Shown piece after piece: positions 52,213 to 60,813 of a stretch of DNA of 64,000 bases; the first letter of the stretch is position 1; each line of letters begins with the position of its first letter. The notes under the pieces are model-generated. The model saw only the letters and a list, made by a program, of their open reading frames with translations. It did not search any database and was not told where the DNA came from. Source of the stretch: Streptomyces sp. cf386. Its GTDB lineage: Bacteria > Actinomycetota > Actinomycetes > Streptomycetales > Streptomycetaceae. The translations under genes and the position numbers were made by a program. The stretch covers positions 310,001 to 374,000 of the forward strand of contig NZ_FNHV01000004.1 of assembly GCF_900103585.1 (NCBI RefSeq), given 5' to 3'.

Positions 52213-52585
52213 GATGTCCCCCAGTCAGGTCCTCGGCCAGCTGCTGGACGTTGGTGTAGCGCGTCGAACGGGGCAGGCGCTCCAGCGACTCGACGAGGGC
52301 GTCGGGCGCATACCCGCGGCGCAGCTCACCCATCAGCTCCCGGGGGCTCGCCGGAAAGGCGCCGCGGCCCAGAATCCGCGCCAGCTCTAGCCGGACCGCC
52401 GCCAGGGACGCCGACGTACCCGGTGTCACCGGCCCGCCCGCGACCTGCGGATCGTCCTCTGCGGACGGCTCGGGGTCGTGCCACTCCTCGGTCCGGGTGG
52501 GGTGCCCGGACCGCAGCAACCCCTGCAGTTCGTGCTTCATCTCCTCGTCACGGTGGACGCTCAGCCGGTCACTGCCTCGCTGCAT
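52184..52585 (-). CDS. DUF2795-containing protein
   Basis: A 133-residue hydrophilic protein. The C-terminal half has the DUF2795 pattern (RELMGELRRGYAPDALVESLERLPRSTRYTNVQQLAEDL). The N-terminal half is acidic and of low complexity. GGAGGGAG precedes the ATG at 52585. It is upstream of and overlaps the DJ-1/PfpI gene. The function of the family is unknown. Confidence 0.78.
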   Translation of the reverse strand: MQRGSDRLSVHRDEEMKHELQGLLRSGHPTRTEEWHDPEPSAEDDPQVAGGPVTPGTSASLAAVRLELARILGRGAFPASPRELMGELRRGYAPDALVESLERLPRSTRYTNVQQLAEDLTGGHHAHRISDRP

Positions 52586-52646
52586 GACTCCCTCCAGATC
52601 TTCGGGACTGCGCACCGCGTACCCGGTGAGAGGGGGCCGACACAGG

Positions 52647-52670
52647 GTTTGCACCCCGGATGGCGGGTGA
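52647..52670 (+). promoter_or_regulatory. Possible SigB-type promoter upstream of sigma factor gene
   Basis: GTTT at 52647-52650 is followed after 14 bp by GGGTGA at 52665-52670. The Streptomyces SigB-class consensus is GTTT-N14-16-GGGTA(C/T), so one position of the -10 differs. It lies about 196 bp before the start of the SigB-family gene, so autoregulation is possible. The rest of the 280-bp gap shows no other recognisable element. Confidence 0.35.
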
Positions 52671-52865
52671 CCCGGCTGCTCCGTCCGACGGCGCGCGGTG
52701 TTTGCGGGGCGGGCACGGGGGCAGGCGAACCATCAGTGCTTCGGACAGGAGGCACGTCCGTGGGAGCGGCGATTCCCGCCACGGGTGTGTCCGGTACCGG
52801 TGCGCGCCCCCACTCCCGCGGTGACCGTCCAACCCAGAGCACATCCAAGGGAGTTGCGACGCACC

Positions 52866-53657
52866 ATGCCCACTCCAGTGAGCGCGAAGCACCACCCGCA
52901 CGACGACGCCCCCGACACCGCGGCGGACTTCCGCCGGCTCGCCACGCTGCCCGAGGGACAGCAGCGCGACACGGTCCGAGAACGGATCGTGGAGGCGTGG
53001 CTTCCCATGGCCGACCGGCTCGCCGGACGGTTCCGCAGCCGCGGCGAGAGCTTCGAGGACCTGCGGCAGGTCGCCGCCCTCGGGCTGGTGAAGGCCGTCG
53101 ACCGATACGACCCCGAGCGCGGCAACGCCTTCGAGAGCTACGCCGTGCCCACCATCACCGGCGAGATCAAGCGACACTTCCGCGACCACATGTGGACGCT
53201 GCACGTGCCGCGCCGGGTGCAGGACCTGCGCAACCGGGTGCGGTTCGCCGTCCAGGACCTGCAGACCGTCTCCGGCCGGCGTCCGACCACCGCCGAGATC
53301 GCCGAGCACGCGGACATGAGTGAGGCCGACGTCCGGGCCGGCCTGGAGGCGCTGGAGAGTTTCACCGCCCTGTCGCTGGACGCGGAGCTGCCCGGCAGTG
53401 ATGACGGGTATTCGCTGAGCGACGCGCTGGGCTCCGCCGATCCCGCGCTGGACACGGTCGTCGACCGTGAGGCGGTCAAGCCGCGGCTTGCTGCGCTGCC
53501 TGAGCGCGAGCGGGCGATTCTGTACATGCGGTTCTTCGGGGACATGACCCAGAGCCGGATTGCCGAGCAGTTGGGTATCTCGCAGATGCATGTGTCCCGG
53601 CTGATCAGCCGGTGCTGCAGTCGGGTGCGGGAACAGGTGCTGAGTGACGTGGCCTGA
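52866..53657 (+). CDS. SigB/SigF-family stress sigma factor
   Basis: A 263-residue sigma factor of the SigB/F/G group. Region 2 includes ADRLAGRFRSRGESFEDLRQVAALGLVKAVDRYDPERGNAFESYAVPTITGEIKRHFRDHMWTLHVPRRVQDLR. Region 3 (GRRPTTAEIAEHADMSEADV) and region 4 (LPERERAILYMRFFGDMTQSRIAEQLGISQMHVSRLISR) follow. It is likely to control osmotic or general stress genes and be regulated by an anti-sigma kinase; no such gene is adjacent. Confidence 0.92.
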   Translation: MPTPVSAKHHPHDDAPDTAADFRRLATLPEGQQRDTVRERIVEAWLPMADRLAGRFRSRGESFEDLRQVAALGLVKAVDRYDPERGNAFESYAVPTITGEIKRHFRDHMWTLHVPRRVQDLRNRVRFAVQDLQTVSGRRPTTAEIAEHADMSEADVRAGLEALESFTALSLDAELPGSDDGYSLSDALGSADPALDTVVDREAVKPRLAALPERERAILYMRFFGDMTQSRIAEQLGISQMHVSRLISRCCSRVREQVLSDVA

Positions 53658-53675
53658 GGGGCGGGATTCGCCGTA

Positions 53676-53746
53676 GGGGTGCGGGTGTGCTGCGGTCTGC
53701 GGGCCGTATGTCGCTTGCGGCGCAGTTCCCCGCGCCCCTCAGGGGG
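53676..53746 (+). repeat. Dispersed Streptomyces intergenic repeat, copy 3
   Basis: Shares GCGCAGTTCCCCGCGCCCCT with copy 2. Its 3' end forms CCCCTCAGGGG. The minus-strand PAS-GAF gene ends inside it: the TGA stop at 53739-53741 is read from this motif. Confidence 0.85.
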
Positions 53747-54848
53747 TTTCAGTTGCCGCCAGTCTTATGTGGCGGGACATTGTGTCCATAGCCTTCGCTT
53801 CTGCCAATGAGAACGGTGGGCGGGGGCCGCATCTGAAGAGGGTGAGTACGGCCTGTACGGCGCCGCCGACCGTCAAAGGCACGCACAGCAGAGACGTGAC
53901 GTTCGCCTGGACCAGGACGGGGGCGCCGTCCGTGTCTCTGCCGAAGGCGTCCGGGTTCTCCGGGCGTACCTGGAGGGACGGGGATCCGGTGCGGGTGGTC
54001 TCTGTGATCAGAGGGCAGGTGGCCGGGTCCTGTTCCGTGAGTGCGGTCGCCTCCTTCGGCGAGGGGGCCAGCACCGTCGTACGGGACATCCGTGCGGTGC
54101 CCGTGTCGACGATCACCCAGTCGGCGAAGCGGCCGTGCAGGACCCGGGCCGCCTGCCGGACGACTGCCTCGCGGTCGCCGCGCGGTGCCGTGAGGAGGGC
54201 CGTGGTCATCTCGTCCTGGAGGTCTGTCAGGGCGGCGTGCCGGGTCGTCTCGGTGAGGTCGGGCACCTGGGGCGTCGGCATGGCGGGCGGGGCCGTCTCG
54301 CCGGGTTGCAGCACCACCAGGACCGTGGTGTGCGGCTCCCCGCTCGGGCGTACGGCGGACAGGGTCGCGTGGACCGGTACGGACGGGCGCTGCTGGAGGC
54401 GCACGGTGAGGCTGCGGTCGCCCTCGCCACGGGCCACCGCCGCGGCCTGGGAACGGAACGCCGCGCGGTCGGCGTGGGCGAGCAGACCGGTCAGCGGCCG
54501 GCCCGTCGCATAGCCCGCCCGGACGCCCGTGAACGACGTCGCCGCGAAGTTCAGCCGGCGCACCACCGCCTCCCGGTCCACCAGCGCCACGGGCAGCGGA
54601 AACCCCTGGAAGACCGCGCGCAGCAGATGCTGCTCCTGGCGTTCGGCGGACGCCGTACGGGGCTGTCCGCCCGAGGACAGTCGCTCGTACCACGGCCACA
54701 ACTGGTCGGCGACATGGTCGAGTTCGAAGATGGCCGCATCCAGGACTGTCGGCAGATCTCCTCCCGACAGGGACCGCGCCGCCTTCAGCTCCGCGACGCG
54801 GCGCACGAAGTCCACGAGCTCCTCACCGAATTCGTCGGTCTGCGCCAT
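53739..54848 (-). CDS. PAS-GAF sensory protein without output domain
   Basis: A 369-residue soluble protein. An N-terminal helical segment is followed by a PAS domain (LLRAVFQGFPLPVALVDREAVVRRLNFAATSFTGVRAGYATGRPLTGLLAHADRAAFRS). A C-terminal GAF domain spans about residues 205-365 (LQDEMTTALLTAPRGDREAVVRQAARVLHGRFADWVIVDT; SLLCVPLTVGGAVQAVLTLFR). It lacks the PP2C phosphatase or kinase domain that usually follows such sensors in Streptomyces. It diverges from an ANTAR regulator gene and may work with it. The stop codon lies in a dispersed repeat. Confidence 0.82.
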   Translation of the reverse strand: MAQTDEFGEELVDFVRRVAELKAARSLSGGDLPTVLDAAIFELDHVADQLWPWYERLSSGGQPRTASAERQEQHLLRAVFQGFPLPVALVDREAVVRRLNFAATSFTGVRAGYATGRPLTGLLAHADRAAFRSQAAAVARGEGDRSLTVRLQQRPSVPVHATLSAVRPSGEPHTTVLVVLQPGETAPPAMPTPQVPDLTETTRHAALTDLQDEMTTALLTAPRGDREAVVRQAARVLHGRFADWVIVDTGTARMSRTTVLAPSPKEATALTEQDPATCPLITETTRTGSPSLQVRPENPDAFGRDTDGAPVLVQANVTSLLCVPLTVGGAVQAVLTLFRCGPRPPFSLAEAKAMDTMSRHIRLAATETP

Positions 54849-54969
54849 GGGACGAACCTAGCCGCTGACAAGGCGGTTCGGGGTGGTGGGGAGCAACTGG
54901 CCTGCTCTGTTCTCCCGTTGTTTTCCCGCAGCGGGAGCGGGAACGCGCACAAAGGAGGAGGAGTTGAGG

Positions 54970-55686
54970 ATGCCCGCTCACGAACAGGTGGATCGCTGGG
55001 GTGACGAGTCGGCCGAGGCCGCCCTTCCGGGGCGCAGGCTGTCCGAGTTGGCCGAACAGGCCGTGCGCTGCACCGCAGACTGCTGCGGGGCGAGCAGCAT
55101 GGTGTGCGAGGCGGAAGCCGAACGGCCCGCCGCCGTCACCCATCCCGACCTCGCCGGACTCGTCGCCGTGCAGCTCCGCTCCGGGGACGGGCCCATCCCG
55201 GACGCGCTGGAACACGGCGGACCCGTCGACGCGGCCGACCTGCTGCACGACGAGCGCTGGCCGGAGTACCGCGCCGTGGCGCTCGACTCGGGCGTGCGGT
55301 CCAGCGTCACGCTGCCGTTCCGTCGCTCCGGGCTCACGGTGACGCTCAGTCTCTACAGCTTCCGGCCGGGCACCTTGGAGAACGCCTCGCACGGGCCCGT
55401 GCAGGCCCTCGGCGAATTCGCCGCGAGCTGCCTGGTCCGCGACCGCTCCTATCGCGCCGCGCTCACCGAGCTCGGCCACCTCGGCACCGCCCTGCGCTCC
55501 CGGCCTGTCGTCGACCAGGCGTGCGGCATCGTCATGCACGTCCTCGGCTGCGACGCCGACACCGCCTTCGGCGTACTGCGCCGCATCTCGCAGGGCACCA
55601 ACCGCAAGCTGGCGGACGTCGCGTCCGGCATCGTCAGCAGGCGGGGGCGAGGGCTGGAGCGAGACCTCGCGGCGCTCATGAACTGA
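54970..55686 (+). CDS. GAF-ANTAR domain regulator (RNA-binding antiterminator)
   Basis: A 238-residue protein. An N-terminal GAF-like domain (LAEQAVRCTADCCGASSMVCEAEAERPAAVTHPDLAGLVAVQLRSGDGPIPDAL) is followed by an ANTAR domain at the C-terminus (LGTALRSRPVVDQACGIVMHVLGCDADTAFGVLRRISQGTNRKLADVASGIV). ANTAR domains bind paired RNA hairpins and prevent transcription termination. GGAGGAGG precedes the ATG at 54970. Two stem-loops lie just downstream of its stop. Confidence 0.88.
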   Translation: MPAHEQVDRWGDESAEAALPGRRLSELAEQAVRCTADCCGASSMVCEAEAERPAAVTHPDLAGLVAVQLRSGDGPIPDALEHGGPVDAADLLHDERWPEYRAVALDSGVRSSVTLPFRRSGLTVTLSLYSFRPGTLENASHGPVQALGEFAASCLVRDRSYRAALTELGHLGTALRSRPVVDQACGIVMHVLGCDADTAFGVLRRISQGTNRKLADVASGIVSRRGRGLERDLAALMN

Positions 55687-55747
55687 CCAGGTGAGCCGAC
55701 CCGCCCCGCGGTGTCACCCGGTCGGCCGCCCGCGTCCCGCGAATGGT

Positions 55748-55821
55748 GTCCGGCCGCGCGCGCCCGGACGCCGGGCGGGCTGTCATGGCTGCGGGGGCAC
55801 GACCGCCGTACCCCCGCAGCC
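55748..55821 (+). promoter_or_regulatory. Two consecutive stem-loops between ANTAR gene and surface-protein gene
   Basis: The first stem is GTCCGG (55748-55753) with CCGGAC (55764-55769). The second is GGCTGCGGGGG (55787-55797) with CCCCCGCAGCC (55811-55821), a perfect 11-bp stem with a 13-base loop. The second ends 22 bases before the ATG at 55844 and just before its Shine-Dalgarno. They could be a terminator for the ANTAR gene, a target of the ANTAR protein, or an mRNA leader structure. Confidence 0.5.
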
Positions 55822-55843
55822 GTCGGCCGAAGGAGTTCACCCC

Positions 55844-56809
55844 ATGCGCCGCACCGCCCGTGCCCTGTCCGTCGCCGCCCTGGTCGGTGTCGTCCTGGGC
55901 TTCGTCGCCTCGGCCGCGTGGGCGGACCCGGCCGCGGAGGTCAGCCCCGGCACCGTCTCCCCGGGCGGCAGCATCACCGTCTCGGTCTCCTGCGACCCCC
56001 TCGAAGGAAGCGCGCCCGGCGCCATCGATGCCGTCTCGCAGGTGTTCGAGGAGGGCACCGTCCAGCTGAAGCTGGTCTCCGGCAACGACGAGAAGGCGGC
56101 AGGGCCCGCCTACAGCGGCACCGCCCGTGTCCCACCGGCCGAGAACTTCGAGGGCGACCCGGACGCGGTCGGATCCGAGTCCGCGTGGACCGTCGACGGC
56201 ACCTGTCCGGCGGTGTCCGGCGCGGAGGGCAAGGCGTGGAGCGCGCCGCTCACGGTGACCCGCGACAGCGGCGGTGGCGACACCGCCGGCGGTGGCAAGG
56301 ATGGCGGTGGCAAGGACGGTAGTGGCGGTGGCACTGACGCCGGCGTGGGTGGCAAGGACGGCAGTAGTGGTGCCACGGACGGCAGCGTGGGTGGTAAGGA
56401 CGCCACCGAAGGCGGCAAGGACGCCACGGGAGGCGATCAGGGCGGTAAGCAAGGCACCGAGAGCGGCACGCAAGGCACCGGGGGCGGTAAGCAGGGCACC
56501 GAGGGTGGCAAGGACGGTGCTGGCAGCGGCAGCCGTCGTCCGTGCACCGGGTCCGGGGCGCCGGCAGACGGAACCGCGCCCGACCGGAGTGTGCCCTACT
56601 CGCAGGACACCGAGGCCTCCTGGGACAAGGGCGACTCACACTCGGAGGACTGCGACCGCGCGGATACGGAGCACGGGGTGCAGGCCGGCGCGGGCGGTAC
56701 CTTCACCGACTCCGTCCCCGCCCTGGTCGCCGGCGGCGTCCTGATCACGGGTGCCCTGGGCGGCGCGGTGTACCGGCTGCGTCGTAGGACGCCCGCCGCG
56801 GAGGACTGA
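55844..56809 (+). CDS. Secreted, membrane-anchored surface protein with Gly/Asp/Lys-rich stalk
   Basis: A 321-residue exported protein. A signal peptide (residues 1-28, ending SAAWADP) leads to an Ig-like domain (EVSPGTVSPGGSITVSVSCDPLEGSAPGAIDAVSQVFEEGTVQLKL). About 110 residues of repetitive Gly/Asp/Lys/Thr sequence follow (GGGKDGGGKDG, GGKQGTEGGKDG). The protein ends with one transmembrane helix and an arginine-rich anchor (VAGGVLITGALGGAVYRLRRR). There is no LPxTG motif, so it is held by the membrane rather than sortase-linked. The role is unknown. Confidence 0.8.
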   Translation: MRRTARALSVAALVGVVLGFVASAAWADPAAEVSPGTVSPGGSITVSVSCDPLEGSAPGAIDAVSQVFEEGTVQLKLVSGNDEKAAGPAYSGTARVPPAENFEGDPDAVGSESAWTVDGTCPAVSGAEGKAWSAPLTVTRDSGGGDTAGGGKDGGGKDGSGGGTDAGVGGKDGSSGATDGSVGGKDATEGGKDATGGDQGGKQGTESGTQGTGGGKQGTEGGKDGAGSGSRRPCTGSGAPADGTAPDRSVPYSQDTEASWDKGDSHSEDCDRADTEHGVQAGAGGTFTDSVPALVAGGVLITGALGGAVYRLRRRTPAAED

Positions 56810-56941
56810 TGGCCAGGACGGGCGAAACCCCGGCGGGCGCCCATGGCGTGGCGCCACGATAGGTACGCGGGGCGCGAGGGGCACACGGCGCACCCGACCA
56901 CGACGAACCACCCCGGCACCAGGCACAGCGCGGAGGCACCG

Positions 56942-58189
56942 ATGCGCCGGACGGACCCCGAAGGCCACGGCCCCGTCCGGTACGGGCCGCCGCTCCCGGA
57001 CGACGGGCTGCCCGTGCTGCCCGAGCTGGCCGCCGTGCTGGCCGCGGCCGCGGGGCGGGCCGAGAGCGAACCGATCGGCGGCGGCCCCGCGCTCCTGGAG
57101 GCCGCGTGCGGCTACTGGGAACGGCGTGGCCTGCCGACCGAGCCCGAGCGGGCGGTGGCCGGCCCCGGCGCCCCTGCCCTGCTGCTCGCACTGACCTTCG
57201 CGATCGGCGGCGACGTCCTGGTGCCGCGGCCCTGTGCCGCCTGGTGGGCGCCGTACGCACGCCTGCTGGGCAGACCCGTCTTCCACGTGGCGACACCGGC
57301 CGAGTGCGGCGGTGTCCCGGATCCGTACGCCCTTCTGGAGACCGTCCGCCGGGTACGCGCCGAGGGCGGTGACCCGCGGCTGCTCGTGCTGTCCGTCGTC
57401 GACGACCCGACCGCCACCGTGGCCCCGCCCGAGGTGCTGCACGAGACCCTGGAGGCGGCGACGGGCGAGGGGCTGCACCTGGTCAGCGACGAGACCTGGC
57501 GGGACACCGTGCACGCCCCGCACGACACCGTGCTGCTCAGCCCCGCCGAGATGCTGCCCGAGCAGGTCACCGTCGTCACCGACCTGGCCGGTGCCCACCT
57601 CCCGCCGGGCTGGCCGGCCGCGGTCGCCCGGTTCCCCGCGGGCGAGGACGGTGACGGCCTCCACGCGCGCGTGCTGGACGTGCTCACCGCGCTCGGCGCC
57701 CGCGTCGCCGGCCCTGTCGCCCTCGCCGCCGGGTACGCGCTGACGGAACCCGAGCCGGTCACCGCGCGCGTCACCGCCGCCGTACGCCTGCACGCGCGCG
57801 TGGCCGCCGCCGCGCATGCCGCCGCCGTAGGGGCCGGAGCCCTCGCGCGACCCCCGCAGGCCGGGCGGCACCTGTACATCGACCTCGGCCCCCTGCGCCC
57901 CGGGCTGTCCGCGCACGACGTGGGGGACGCGCAGGATCTGGAGGACTTCCTCGCCGCCCGACTCGGCATGCCCGCGCCGGGCGGGCACCGCTTCGGCGAC
58001 GACCTCGGGGCGTTGCGCGTGCGGCTGTCCACCGGACCGCTGCTGGCCGGCACCGACCAGGAACGCGCGGAATGCATCGGTTCACCCACGCCGTTGGAAC
58101 TGCCACATGTGCAACGCGCGTTGATCCACTTGAAGTCGGTCTTCGACGATCTCCGCGACGACGCTCAGCGATGGGAGCCTCCTCGATGA
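56942..58189 (+). CDS. Aminotransferase class I/II-fold protein lacking the PLP lysine
   Basis: A 415-residue protein with the overall layout of class I/II aminotransferases: GAPALLLALTFAIGGDVLVPRPCAAWWAPYARLLGRPVFHV, VLSVVDDPTATVAPPEVL and LVSDETWRDTV (the Asp that contacts the pyridine ring region). The SxSK segment that carries the Schiff-base Lys is replaced by VVTDLAGAHLPPGWPA (residues about 212-227), with no lysine. It is therefore probably not a transaminase; it may bind PLP or a ligand non-catalytically. GGAGG supports the ATG at 56942. It overlaps the metallo-hydrolase gene by ATGA. Confidence 0.72.
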   Translation: MRRTDPEGHGPVRYGPPLPDDGLPVLPELAAVLAAAAGRAESEPIGGGPALLEAACGYWERRGLPTEPERAVAGPGAPALLLALTFAIGGDVLVPRPCAAWWAPYARLLGRPVFHVATPAECGGVPDPYALLETVRRVRAEGGDPRLLVLSVVDDPTATVAPPEVLHETLEAATGEGLHLVSDETWRDTVHAPHDTVLLSPAEMLPEQVTVVTDLAGAHLPPGWPAAVARFPAGEDGDGLHARVLDVLTALGARVAGPVALAAGYALTEPEPVTARVTAAVRLHARVAAAAHAAAVGAGALARPPQAGRHLYIDLGPLRPGLSAHDVGDAQDLEDFLAARLGMPAPGGHRFGDDLGALRVRLSTGPLLAGTDQERAECIGSPTPLELPHVQRALIHLKSVFDDLRDDAQRWEPPR

Positions 58190-59310
58190 CGCAGCAGTCC
58201 GAGTCGCCCACCACGCGTACGACCAGCACGAGCACGACCAGCAGGACCACGACCAACACGACCACGCAGGAAGCCGACGCTCCGGCGGGCCCGTCGCCCT
58301 TCGCGCCCCCGTCCCCCTTCGCGCCCCCGTTCCCGCCGCTCGCCGCACCCCGCCCGCTGGGCGAACGCCGGGTGTGGCCACACACCTTCCACGACCGCCT
58401 CACCGCCCCGCTCCCCGGCATCAAGGCCCTCGCCCGCTTCGCCCGCGAGGGCTCCGTACGCCCCGGCCGGGAAGGCCTCGCCGACATCCCGCGGCTCCCC
58501 TTCGAGCCGAGCCCGCTGCCCCGCGTGGACGCGCGCACGATCGCCGTCTCCTGGGCGGGACACGCCAGTTGGGTCGTGCGGATCGGCGGCCTCACCGTCC
58601 TCACCGACCCGGTCTGGTCGCGGCGCATCCTCGGCACCCCGGCCCGCATCACCCCCGTCGGCATCGCCTGGAGCGCCCTGCCGCGCGTGGACGCGGTCGT
58701 CATCAGCCACAACCACTACGACCACCTGGACGCGCCCACACTGCGCCGACTCCCGCGGGACACCCCCGTGTTCGTGCCGGCCGGCCTCGCCGGTTGGTTC
58801 CGACGCCGCCGGTTCACCCAGGTCACCGAGCTGGACTGGTGGGAGGCGGCCGAACTGTCCGGCGTCCGCTTCGACTTCGTGCCCGCCCACCACTGGTCCA
58901 AGCGCACCCTCATCGACACCTGTCGCAGTCTGTGGGGCGGCTGGGTGCTCACCGCCCCCGACGGACAGCGCGTGTACTTCGCGGGCGACACGGGCTACGG
59001 CCACTGGTTCACCCGCATCGGCGAGCGCTACCCCGGAATCGACCTCGCCCTGCTCCCCATCGGCGCCTACGACCCCCGCTGGTGGCTCAGCGACGTCCAC
59101 TGCGACCCGGAGGAGGCGGTGCGTGCCGCCCAGGAGGTGGGGGCGCGGAGGATGGCGCCGATGCACTGGGCCGCCTTCGTGCTGTCGGCGGAGCCGGTCC
59201 TGGAGCCGCTCACGCGCGTGCGTGCGGCGTGGGAGAGGGCGGGACTGGACCGGGAGGACCTGTGGGATCTGCCGGTCGGTGGGTCACGTGTGCTTGACGT
59301 CGCCGGGTAA
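58186..59310 (+). CDS. Metallo-beta-lactamase-fold hydrolase (NAPE-PLD/UlaG-like)
   Basis: A 374-residue MBL-fold protein. The Thr- and Pro-rich N-terminus (about residues 1-60) is followed by the hydrolase domain: VSWAGHASWVVRIGGLTVLTDPVWS, metal-binding SHNHYDHLD, FAGDTGYG and PMHWAAFVLS. This pattern is that of NAPE-PLD-like and UlaG-like hydrolases acting on phosphodiesters or lactones. Coupled to the PLP-fold gene by an ATGA overlap. The physiological substrate is unknown. Confidence 0.85.
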   Translation: MTQQSESPTTRTTSTSTTSRTTTNTTTQEADAPAGPSPFAPPSPFAPPFPPLAAPRPLGERRVWPHTFHDRLTAPLPGIKALARFAREGSVRPGREGLADIPRLPFEPSPLPRVDARTIAVSWAGHASWVVRIGGLTVLTDPVWSRRILGTPARITPVGIAWSALPRVDAVVISHNHYDHLDAPTLRRLPRDTPVFVPAGLAGWFRRRRFTQVTELDWWEAAELSGVRFDFVPAHHWSKRTLIDTCRSLWGGWVLTAPDGQRVYFAGDTGYGHWFTRIGERYPGIDLALLPIGAYDPRWWLSDVHCDPEEAVRAAQEVGARRMAPMHWAAFVLSAEPVLEPLTRVRAAWERAGLDREDLWDLPVGGSRVLDVAG

Positions 59311-59338
59311 GGATCGCAACCTCAGGGGAACGAAAACA

Positions 59339-59959
59339 TCACTTGGCAGGTCGAACCCGTCGCCAAACACTCGGTGCCACACTGATCGCAACGGTGAGTA
59401 CGACCGCCGCGACCACGCCCTCCCAGGGCTCCGAGAACAGCGAGCCCCCGAGGATCCCGATCAACTGGTACGTCACCGCCCAGGCCAGGCACGCCGGAAG
59501 GTTCCCGCGAACAAACCGCCGCATCGGCCACTTCGCCAGCAGACACGCCAGCATCACCGGAAGCCGCCCCGCCGGCACCAGCCGGGACAGCACCAGCACG
59601 GCCACACCATGCTCGGCGAGCTTCTCCTGCGCCTGGGTGAGCCGTTCCTCCGGCGCGCGCGAGCGGATCGCCTCCAGCCACCGGGAGCCGTTCTTCGAGC
59701 CCATGCCGCGCCGACCCAGCCAGTACAGCGTCGCGTCGCCCAGGAACGCGGCCGTCGACGCCGTCACGAACACCAGGGCCAGCGAGAACGGCGCCGTCTG
59801 ATGGAAGGCCACCACCGCCGCCGAACTGACCAGCGCCCCCGTCGGCACGATGGGCACCAGCGCCCCGATCAGCACCAGCAGGAACAGCGACGGATAGCCG
59901 ATCGCCTGCTGCGTCGACTCCGGCGGCACCGTCGTCGCGGTGGCGGCCAGCATCGTCAC
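59339..59959 (-). CDS. DedA family membrane protein
   Basis: A 206-residue polytopic membrane protein (SLFLLVLIGALVPIVPTGALVSSAAVVAF; GDATLYWLGRRGMG; GVAVLVLSRLVPAGRLPVMLACLLAKWPMRRFVRGNLPACLAWAVTYQLIGILGG). The DedA/SNARE-associated Golgi domain family includes flippases for undecaprenyl phosphate. It overlaps the downstream end of the MBL-fold gene by four bases. Confidence 0.88.
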   Translation of the reverse strand: MTMLAATATTVPPESTQQAIGYPSLFLLVLIGALVPIVPTGALVSSAAVVAFHQTAPFSLALVFVTASTAAFLGDATLYWLGRRGMGSKNGSRWLEAIRSRAPEERLTQAQEKLAEHGVAVLVLSRLVPAGRLPVMLACLLAKWPMRRFVRGNLPACLAWAVTYQLIGILGGSLFSEPWEGVVAAVVLTVAISVAPSVWRRVRPAK

Positions 59960-60729
59960 CGGGCCACCCCCAGGCGCACGCTCTCCCCGTGCGCGAGCCG
60001 GTGCACCGATACGCCGGGCGCGCGCTCGGCCGCGAGCCGTGCGAACTCGTCGCCGGGTGCGTGGAATTCATGCGGACGTACGGCGTCCATGCCGATCGGC
60101 CAGTACGTGCCGTAGTGCACCGGCACCGCACTGCGCGGCGCGAGCCGGACCAGCGCCTCGGCCGCCCGCCCCGCGTTGAGATGGCCCTCACCGAGATACG
60201 GTCCCCAGCCGCCCACCGGCAGCAGCGTCACGTCGACCGGGCCGACGTCCTTGGCCATCGACTCGAACAGGCCGGTGTCCCCGGCGAAGTACGTGCGTGC
60301 CTCGCCCTCGATGACATAGCCGAGGGCGGGGGAGCGGTGCGGCCCGACGGGCAGTCGCCGCCCGTCGTGCCGCGCGGGAACGGCCCGTACGGTCACCCCG
60401 CCCACCGACGTCACGTCCCCGGGCGTCATCTCGGTTACCCGCAGCTGGGTGAGGCGGCGCAGGCCCGGCACCGCGCGGGGCGCGCCCTCGGGCACGAGCA
60501 GACGGGTGCCCTGCGGGAGCCTCGCAAGCGACGGAACGTGCAGATGGTCGGAGTGCAGGTGGGAGACCACGGCGACGTCCGCACGCCAGGCGTCGGGCGG
60601 CGGTAGTGCGCCCCGGCGCCGGCGCAGGTGTGCGAGCCGGCGTGCGAACAAGGGGTCGGTGAGGATGCGCACGTTCGAATCCTCGACCGTGCAGGTGGCG
60701 TGACCCCACCAGGTGATCTCCACCGGCAC
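59956..60729 (-). CDS. Metallo-beta-lactamase-fold hydrolase (second, UlaG-like)
   Basis: A 257-residue MBL-fold protein: ITWWGHATCTVEDSNVRILTDPLFARRL, metal-binding SHLHSDHLHVPSL, ARTYFAGDTGLFESMAKDVGPVDVTLLPVG, VPVHYGTYW. Only the core domain is present. AAGGAGG precedes the GTG start at 60729. It is transcribed with the DedA gene and is opposite to the other MBL-fold gene at 58186. Confidence 0.87.
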   Translation of the reverse strand: MPVEITWWGHATCTVEDSNVRILTDPLFARRLAHLRRRRGALPPPDAWRADVAVVSHLHSDHLHVPSLARLPQGTRLLVPEGAPRAVPGLRRLTQLRVTEMTPGDVTSVGGVTVRAVPARHDGRRLPVGPHRSPALGYVIEGEARTYFAGDTGLFESMAKDVGPVDVTLLPVGGWGPYLGEGHLNAGRAAEALVRLAPRSAVPVHYGTYWPIGMDAVRPHEFHAPGDEFARLAAERAPGVSVHRLAHGESVRLGVAR

Positions 60730-60813
60730 CTTCTTTGCCTCCTTCGCGCGACTCCCCGAAGCGTACGGGCTGGAGTATGGTCGGCGGCGAAACCCGGAGG
60801 TGAGGGGGACGCC

